The position numbers were made by a program, and so were the translations under genes. A stretch of DNA of 64,000 nucleotides, taken from assembly GCA_965261925.1 (NCBI GenBank), contig OZ253486.1, positions 2,480,001-2,544,000 of the forward strand, written 5' to 3'. Below, in pieces: positions 59,718 through 64,000 of this stretch. The notes below the pieces were generated by a model. It saw only the letters and a program-made list of their open reading frames with translations, was not told where the DNA came from and made no database searches. The stretch is from Bin87 sp965261925. Lineage in GTDB: Bacteria > Chloroflexota > Dehalococcoidia > Lucifugimonadales > UBA3495. How positions within the stretch are numbered: position 1 is the first letter of the stretch; each line of letters opens with the position of its first letter.

Positions 59718-61166
59718 GTGCGCACAGCGTTATTGGTAGCCTGTGCTGCCTTAGCTGTGATGTCGCTGTCGTGTTTCGGCGGCGGCGGTCAGCCGGAAAC
59801 AGGGCCGGACTCGTCGGCCACGCCGGACCTGCAGGCCACGATTAATGCGGCACTCGCCAAGATCGACCCAAGGGGAGCCGTCGCCACGGCTCCCCCGCGT
59901 AGCGGGCCACGTTCGCCGGCTGCTACGGTTGCTGCGGAATCCGGCCCGAACACACCGCCGGAACCTACGTATACGCCGGTTCGCACTGTTGCGTCCGCGC
60001 CAACGGCGACGGCAGCGCACAGCGCAACGCGGCGTCCTGCTTTAGCTCAAACGGCGTCTCCAACATTGCCGCCAACTTTCACACCAGCGCCGACGGCAAC
60101 GCTGGCACCCACGCCCACTGCGACACTGGTACCGCCGCCGCCGCCGGAACTGCGGCATATAGATGAAAAGCAGTACATGCTGGGCCTGATCAACGCCGAA
60201 CGCCAGCGGGCCGGGTTGAATTCGATCTCTTTGGGGGACAACATCGCCGCCCAACTGCACGCCGATTCCGCTCTGGATAACTGCTTTTCATCCCACTGGG
60301 GCATCGATGGTCTCAAGCCCTATATGCGTTACAGCCTGGCCGGGGGCTACCAGTCCAACGGGGAAAACGGTCATGGATTGGACTATTGCATCAGCGCGGC
60401 TGACGGCTATCGTGCCAACGACAGCATCAGACAAGAGATCGAAAGCGCCATGGACGGCTGGATGAGCAGCCCCGGACACCGCCGCAACATCCTGGACCCA
60501 CAGCACCAACAGGTGAATGTCGGGATGGCCTGGGACCGATACAACACGGTGATGTACCAGCATTTTGAGGGGAATTATGTTGAGTTCGATCGCCTGCCGG
60601 CCATATCAAACGGGGTCCTGTCGTTTTCCGGAACCACGAAGAACGGGGTGCGGTTCAGCCAAGAGCGATATCTGGGCGCACAGATATATTATGATCCGCC
60701 GCCGCATACACTCACCCGGGGGCAGGTAGCCCGGACTTACTGCTACGCCAACGGGCGGATGGTAGCCGGATTGCGTCCACCACTTTCAGGTAACAGCAAT
60801 TACACCGCGAACGAATTCACCATCACACATAACCCTTGCCCGGACCCCTACGATGTCGCGGCGGGCGCACCGAGTCCCCGCTCGCACGATGAGGCGCACC
60901 AAGCGTGGCAAGAGGCGTATGATGCCAGCGCTTCACTTCAGCCTCAAACTATCACCGTACCGTGGGTTACCGCCTTGGAGTGGACGGCCCGCGGAACGGA
61001 GTTTGCGGTGCAGGCCGACATTGGCGGAGTAGTTGACCGGAACGGAGATGGCGTCTACTCGATCATGGTGTGGGGCGAAATCGGAGGACGGAGGTCGGTC
61101 ATATCAGCATATTCCATGTTTCACGGGGTCGAGCCACCCGATACCTACGATCCCGACCGCCAATAG
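59718..61166 (+). CDS. Secreted CAP/SCP-domain lipoprotein
   Basis: 482 residues. The N-terminus is a lipoprotein signal (hydrophobic core ALAVMSLSC, lipobox Cys19), followed by a long Pro/Thr/Ala-rich linker to about residue 145. The CAP domain (about 155-300) has LINAERQRAGLNSISLGDNI, HADSALDNCFSSHWGIDGLKP, NGENGHGLDY and MDGWMSSPGHRRNILDP, the standard CAP signatures. A second, beta-rich region follows. Probably exposed at the cell surface. Confidence 0.85.
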   Translation: MRTALLVACAALAVMSLSCFGGGGQPETGPDSSATPDLQATINAALAKIDPRGAVATAPPRSGPRSPAATVAAESGPNTPPEPTYTPVRTVASAPTATAAHSATRRPALAQTASPTLPPTFTPAPTATLAPTPTATLVPPPPPELRHIDEKQYMLGLINAERQRAGLNSISLGDNIAAQLHADSALDNCFSSHWGIDGLKPYMRYSLAGGYQSNGENGHGLDYCISAADGYRANDSIRQEIESAMDGWMSSPGHRRNILDPQHQQVNVGMAWDRYNTVMYQHFEGNYVEFDRLPAISNGVLSFSGTTKNGVRFSQERYLGAQIYYDPPPHTLTRGQVARTYCYANGRMVAGLRPPLSGNSNYTANEFTITHNPCPDPYDVAAGAPSPRSHDEAHQAWQEAYDASASLQPQTITVPWVTALEWTARGTEFAVQADIGGVVDRNGDGVYSIMVWGEIGGRRSVISAYSMFHGVEPPDTYDPDRQ

Positions 61167-61172
61167 CCAGAA

Positions 61173-62072
61173 CTAGGCGGCAAGTTTGCGCAGCTGGGCG
61201 GACACGATGTCGACGAACAGGACCAGGAGCAGGTACCAGAAGAGGATTAGGGTGACCTCGGTGAATTTGAAGTGGCTCATCGCCAGGCGGAATTCCATCC
61301 CGAGGCCGCCGGCGGCGGCGAACCCCACCACGATGGTGGTCCGGATGATCACCTCCCAGCGGTAGAACAGGTAGGTGACGAACTTGGGAAGAGCCTCGGG
61401 GAGCACGCCGTAGAGCAGCACCTGCAGGCGTCCCGCCCCCGTGGAACGCAGCGCTCGCATCGGGCGAGTGTCCAGCCCTTCGACGATTTCGGAACCCAGC
61501 TTCCCCAGGATGCCGCCGTTGTGGATCGCCAGGGCGATCACACCGGGCAGGGTTCCCTGGGTGAAGATGAACACCAGGATCATGGCCCAAACCAGTTCGG
61601 GAACGGCGCGGCTCACGGTGAACAGCGCGCGCACCAGGAAAAACGGAGCCGTCCACAACGGTGACTGGTAGGGAGCGAGGCTGCCCAGCATCACGTTGCG
61701 GGCGCCGAACATGAAGGTGGCTAGCGCTCCCAGGGCGGCCAAACCCGCCGCCGCCACGCTCATGGCAAGGGTTTCGGCGGCCATGCGCGCTTTTTCCGCC
61801 CATTCGCCAGCTTGGTAGAACGCCGGAGTGGCCGCGGTTTCCGATCCGATCAACGCGCCGGCAAAGTCCGTAGCCCGGGCGAGCGCCCCGAAGGAGAACA
61901 GGTCCTGGCGGGGGAAGTGATCGTCGCCGACGATAGTTGCCCACGCCGCTACGGCCATGCAAAAGGCGATGGCGGCGGAGGCGGCGAGGAATCCGACGCG
62001 GCGCGCCGGGGCGCTCGGGGCGGTGGCTCCGCCGCGGGCTACGGGTTCGCCGCGACTATATCGAGTGGCCAT
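61173..62072 (-). CDS. phnE: Phosphonate-type ABC permease, second copy
   Basis: 299 residues with six membrane segments. The permease signature is present (EALPKFVTYLFYRWEVIIRTTIVVGF, preceded by LRSTGAGRLQVLLYGVLPEA, the EAA-type loop). It lies 3 bp downstream of the first permease and both resemble PhnE; two permeases in tandem are common in phosphonate and phosphite transporters. Confidence 0.82.
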   Translation of the reverse strand: MATRYSRGEPVARGGATAPSAPARRVGFLAASAAIAFCMAVAAWATIVGDDHFPRQDLFSFGALARATDFAGALIGSETAATPAFYQAGEWAEKARMAAETLAMSVAAAGLAALGALATFMFGARNVMLGSLAPYQSPLWTAPFFLVRALFTVSRAVPELVWAMILVFIFTQGTLPGVIALAIHNGGILGKLGSEIVEGLDTRPMRALRSTGAGRLQVLLYGVLPEALPKFVTYLFYRWEVIIRTTIVVGFAAAGGLGMEFRLAMSHFKFTEVTLILFWYLLLVLFVDIVSAQLRKLAA

Positions 62073-62075
62073 GAC

Positions 62076-62885
62076 CTAACCCTGCTCGATGGCCACGCGA
62101 CGCCGCACCAATGAGCTCCAGATATCCACCACCACCACCAGCGCGATGAGGAAATAGACGAAGGTCCACATGCGGGTGTAGTCAATGTCCTGCAGGGAAA
62201 TCTGGATGTTGTGCCCGAGTCCGCCCAGGCCAACGAAGCTCAGGATGGCGGCCGACCGTATGCCGCACTCCAGGCGGTAGAAGGTGTAGCTGAGCATGTC
62301 GGGCAGGGCCATGGGCAGGCGGCCGAACCAGAAAACCCGCCACTCCGACGCTCCGGTGCCACGCAGCGCCCGGAGCGGGGCTTCCGGAACGTCCTGCAGC
62401 AGTTCGGCGTAGATTCGCCCGAGGATGCCGCCGTAGGGCAAGCCGAGCGCCAGCACGCCGGCCATGGGTGACAGGCCGAGAGCGGCAACGAAAAGCCAGG
62501 CCCACACCAACTCGTGGATAGCGCGAAAAACCGCCAGAGCAAACCGCGCTGACGAGATGTTCCAACGCCGGGCCCAGGGGGACCGGACCAGGGTTCCGGA
62601 GCCGATGATCCCCAGCGGGATGCCAATGACCAGCGCGACGGTCATGCCGGCCCAGGCGTAGGCGAGTGTGGTCCAGGTGGAGCGTGCGCCGATGGAGAGG
62701 ATGTCGAGAGAGAGCTGGGGTTGGACGGCCGCCGCCAGGATCTGACCCACGGCGCGCACGCCGCCGGTGTTGAGCAGCCCATCCTCCCAGCCGATCCCGA
62801 CCAGGCTGATAGAAAAAGCGATCAGCAATATCGCGGTGAGCGCGCCGCGTCCGCCCAAGGATCCCTCGTGCGGGCGCTCATTCAT
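62076..62885 (-). CDS. phnE: Phosphonate-type ABC permease, first copy
   Basis: 269 residues from ATG 62885, which overlaps the ATPase stop. Six membrane segments (for example GALTAILLIAFSISLVGIGW and ELVWAWLFVAALGLSPMAGVLALGL). EAA loop: LRGTGASEWRVFWFGRLPMALPD. Forms the inner-membrane channel with the second permease. Confidence 0.82.
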   Translation of the reverse strand: MNERPHEGSLGGRGALTAILLIAFSISLVGIGWEDGLLNTGGVRAVGQILAAAVQPQLSLDILSIGARSTWTTLAYAWAGMTVALVIGIPLGIIGSGTLVRSPWARRWNISSARFALAVFRAIHELVWAWLFVAALGLSPMAGVLALGLPYGGILGRIYAELLQDVPEAPLRALRGTGASEWRVFWFGRLPMALPDMLSYTFYRLECGIRSAAILSFVGLGGLGHNIQISLQDIDYTRMWTFVYFLIALVVVVDIWSSLVRRRVAIEQG

Positions 62886-63690
62886 CCCGCAGGCCCTCCA
62901 AAGCATAGAGGGCGGCGAGGTGATCATCGGTGACTTTGTGGGAGGCAAGGTCGAATGCCACTTCACCGTTGCGGAGACCGATGAGACGTCCGAAATAGGT
63001 TTGAGCCACGTCGGGAGAATGGACGGTGGCAACCAAAGTCTTTCCGGCCTGGCGGGCCGATTCGGTCAGGATGCCCATCACCTCGTCGGCCCGCGCGGGG
63101 TCCAGGGACGATACCGGCTCGTCGGCAATGATGATGGCGGGGTCCTGTACGAGAAGGCGGGCGACGGCCACGCGCTGCTGCTCGCCGCCGGACAGAAAGC
63201 CGGCGCGCACTCTGGCGCGATCCCTGACGCCCACGCGTTCCAGGGCGGTCATGCCCACCTGCCGATCCTGGGGCCACAGCAGCGAGATTACCGATTTGAG
63301 GAGGCCCCACTCGCCCAGCCGGCCGGCCAGCACATTTTGCAATGCTGAGAGGTTGGGCACGAGGTCAAACTGCTGGTGGATCATGCCGACCTCGCGGCAG
63401 AGCTGGCGGCCCGGATGGAGTTGGGCCAGGTCTTTGCCGCGCAGGAGGATGGATCCTTCGGACGGCTCCAACTCACCGGCGATCATGGACAGGAGGGTGG
63501 TCTTGCCGCTGCCGCTGGGCCCGAGCAACGCGACGGTCTCGCCCGGCTCGATGGTGAACGAGAGCGGACGAACCGCCTCGACTTCTCCGTAGGTCTTGCC
63601 GGCCCGGCGGATCGCGACGGCCGGGTGGTTACTGTTCAGAGATGAGGCCGAGATCGCGGGCGATGTTTTCGATGGGCGCGTAATTTTCAT
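62878..63690 (-). CDS. phnC: Phosphonate-type ABC ATPase
   Basis: 270 residues with a provisional ATG at 63690 that overlaps the substrate-binding gene; true start may be later. Walker A GPSGSGKTT, Q-loop MIHQQFDLV, signature LSGGEQQR, Walker B IIIADEPVSSLD, His in VHSPDVA (a slightly unusual H-loop). PhnC-like family with long insert LGEWGLLKSVISLLWPQDRQ. Drives uptake of phosphonates or phosphite. Confidence 0.84.
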   Translation of the reverse strand: MKITRPSKTSPAISASSLNSNHPAVAIRRAGKTYGEVEAVRPLSFTIEPGETVALLGPSGSGKTTLLSMIAGELEPSEGSILLRGKDLAQLHPGRQLCREVGMIHQQFDLVPNLSALQNVLAGRLGEWGLLKSVISLLWPQDRQVGMTALERVGVRDRARVRAGFLSGGEQQRVAVARLLVQDPAIIIADEPVSSLDPARADEVMGILTESARQAGKTLVATVHSPDVAQTYFGRLIGLRNGEVAFDLASHKVTDDHLAALYALEGLRDE

Positions 63691-64000
63691 TGGACGTTGG
63701 AATGAACCGATCAGCCTGGAAGGCATCCATGATCTCCTGATCGCGGCCGCCGTTGGAAGCGTTCAGCTTGAGCAGGGCATCGAGCACGCGCTGGGTGAAT
63801 CCGGCGCCGTAGACCTCATCTAGGCCCGGTCGGACCACCCAGTGGTAATCGACGTAGCCGGGAGACGTGTAGAAAGCGGCGACCCTGGAAGTGTCAACGT
63901 CGTCCTTTTCCAAACGGGTTTTCCACACGTTGGCATTGAGGGCGCCGGCTTCGACGGCGCCGGCCTCGACCTGTTTCCAGGTGGCGTCGTGGGACCCGCT
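63629..64000 (-). CDS. phnD: Phosphonate-type substrate-binding protein, truncated by window edge
   Basis: C-terminal 123 residues; the gene continues past 64000. It shows GSHDATWKQVEAGAVEAGALNANVW, the PhnD-type conserved block (with the G-S-H-x-A-T segment that binds the phosphonate), and FYTSPGYVDYHWVVRP. With phnC and two phnE it completes a transporter for phosphonates, phosphite or a related oxyanion. Confidence 0.85.
   Translation of the reverse strand, partial: SGSHDATWKQVEAGAVEAGALNANVWKTRLEKDDVDTSRVAAFYTSPGYVDYHWVVRPGLDEVYGAGFTQRVLDALLKLNASNGGRDQEIMDAFQADRFIPTSNENYAPIENIARDLGLISEQ

Overview
The window looks like a chromosome segment of a GC-rich, free-living bacterium with a catabolic lifestyle. 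The mix is tandem HpcH/HpaI-type lyases, acetolactate-synthase-like ThDP enzymes, an ADP-forming acyl-CoA synthetase, a family III CoA-transferase, a P450, a PAC2 protein, and many short GGGGCG/CGCCCC intergenic palindromes. It reminds me of Chloroflexota, in particular marine or sponge-associated SAR202-like Dehalococcoidia. This is inference: no ribosomal or other marker gene is present.

Bases 513-9817 hold the most interesting object, a complete integrated island of about 9.28 kb. A P4-type tyrosine integrase sits at its right end. The two boundary sequences can be rejoined into a textbook tyrosine-recombinase core: 11-bp inverted arms (CGGCGGCATTA and TAATGCCGCCG) around a 7-bp crossover TACAACA that is directly repeated at 524-530 and 9800-9806. 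Between the ends, all on the minus strand, lie the integrase, three small zinc-ribbon/HTH proteins, a large terminase, an HNH nuclease, a putative head-closure protein, an HK97 capsid protein, a prohead protease fused to a P-loop ATPase, a connector and a portal. There is no tail, lysis or replication gene, and the head operon ends at a strong terminator just inside attL. This is the layout expected of a capsid-forming phage satellite that borrows tails from a helper.

9849-18924 is metabolic: three HpcH/HpaI paralogues, an FMN-type split-barrel protein, DUF2332, an ADP-forming acyl-CoA ligase and a ThDP enzyme. 18934-25320 is an accessory patch: tandem repeats, a frameshifted IS5-family element beside a MITE-like element, an HslV-like Ntn-hydrolase candidate, an orphan TumE-like toxin and an intact IS21-family element (istA/istB). 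25321-36057 returns to metabolism: a second ThDP enzyme, formamidase, a PLP lyase, an AIR-synthase-like protein, tRNA-Glu, an EamA exporter, a nitroreductase, an amidohydrolase and PAC2. A four-gene tRNA operon (Val, Leu, Arg, Val) follows.

37209-50921 carries a CaiB-type CoA-transferase, ribokinase, Nudix, ComF, an Asp-box propeller, an HMG-CoA-lyase-like enzyme, polyamine genes speD and speB, a Gld-like ABC export operon with a DUF4340 partner, and cinA. 50997-56448 is a minus-strand operon of coaE, a MoxR/NorQ-type AAA+ ATPase, a CoA-type Nudix hydrolase and a 1102-residue NorD/CbbO-like VWA protein. The right end has a cupin, a P450, tRNA-Gln, a 3-hydroxyisobutyrate-dehydrogenase-like enzyme, a CAP-domain lipoprotein and a phosphonate-type ABC transporter (phnE2, phnE1, phnC, truncated phnD).
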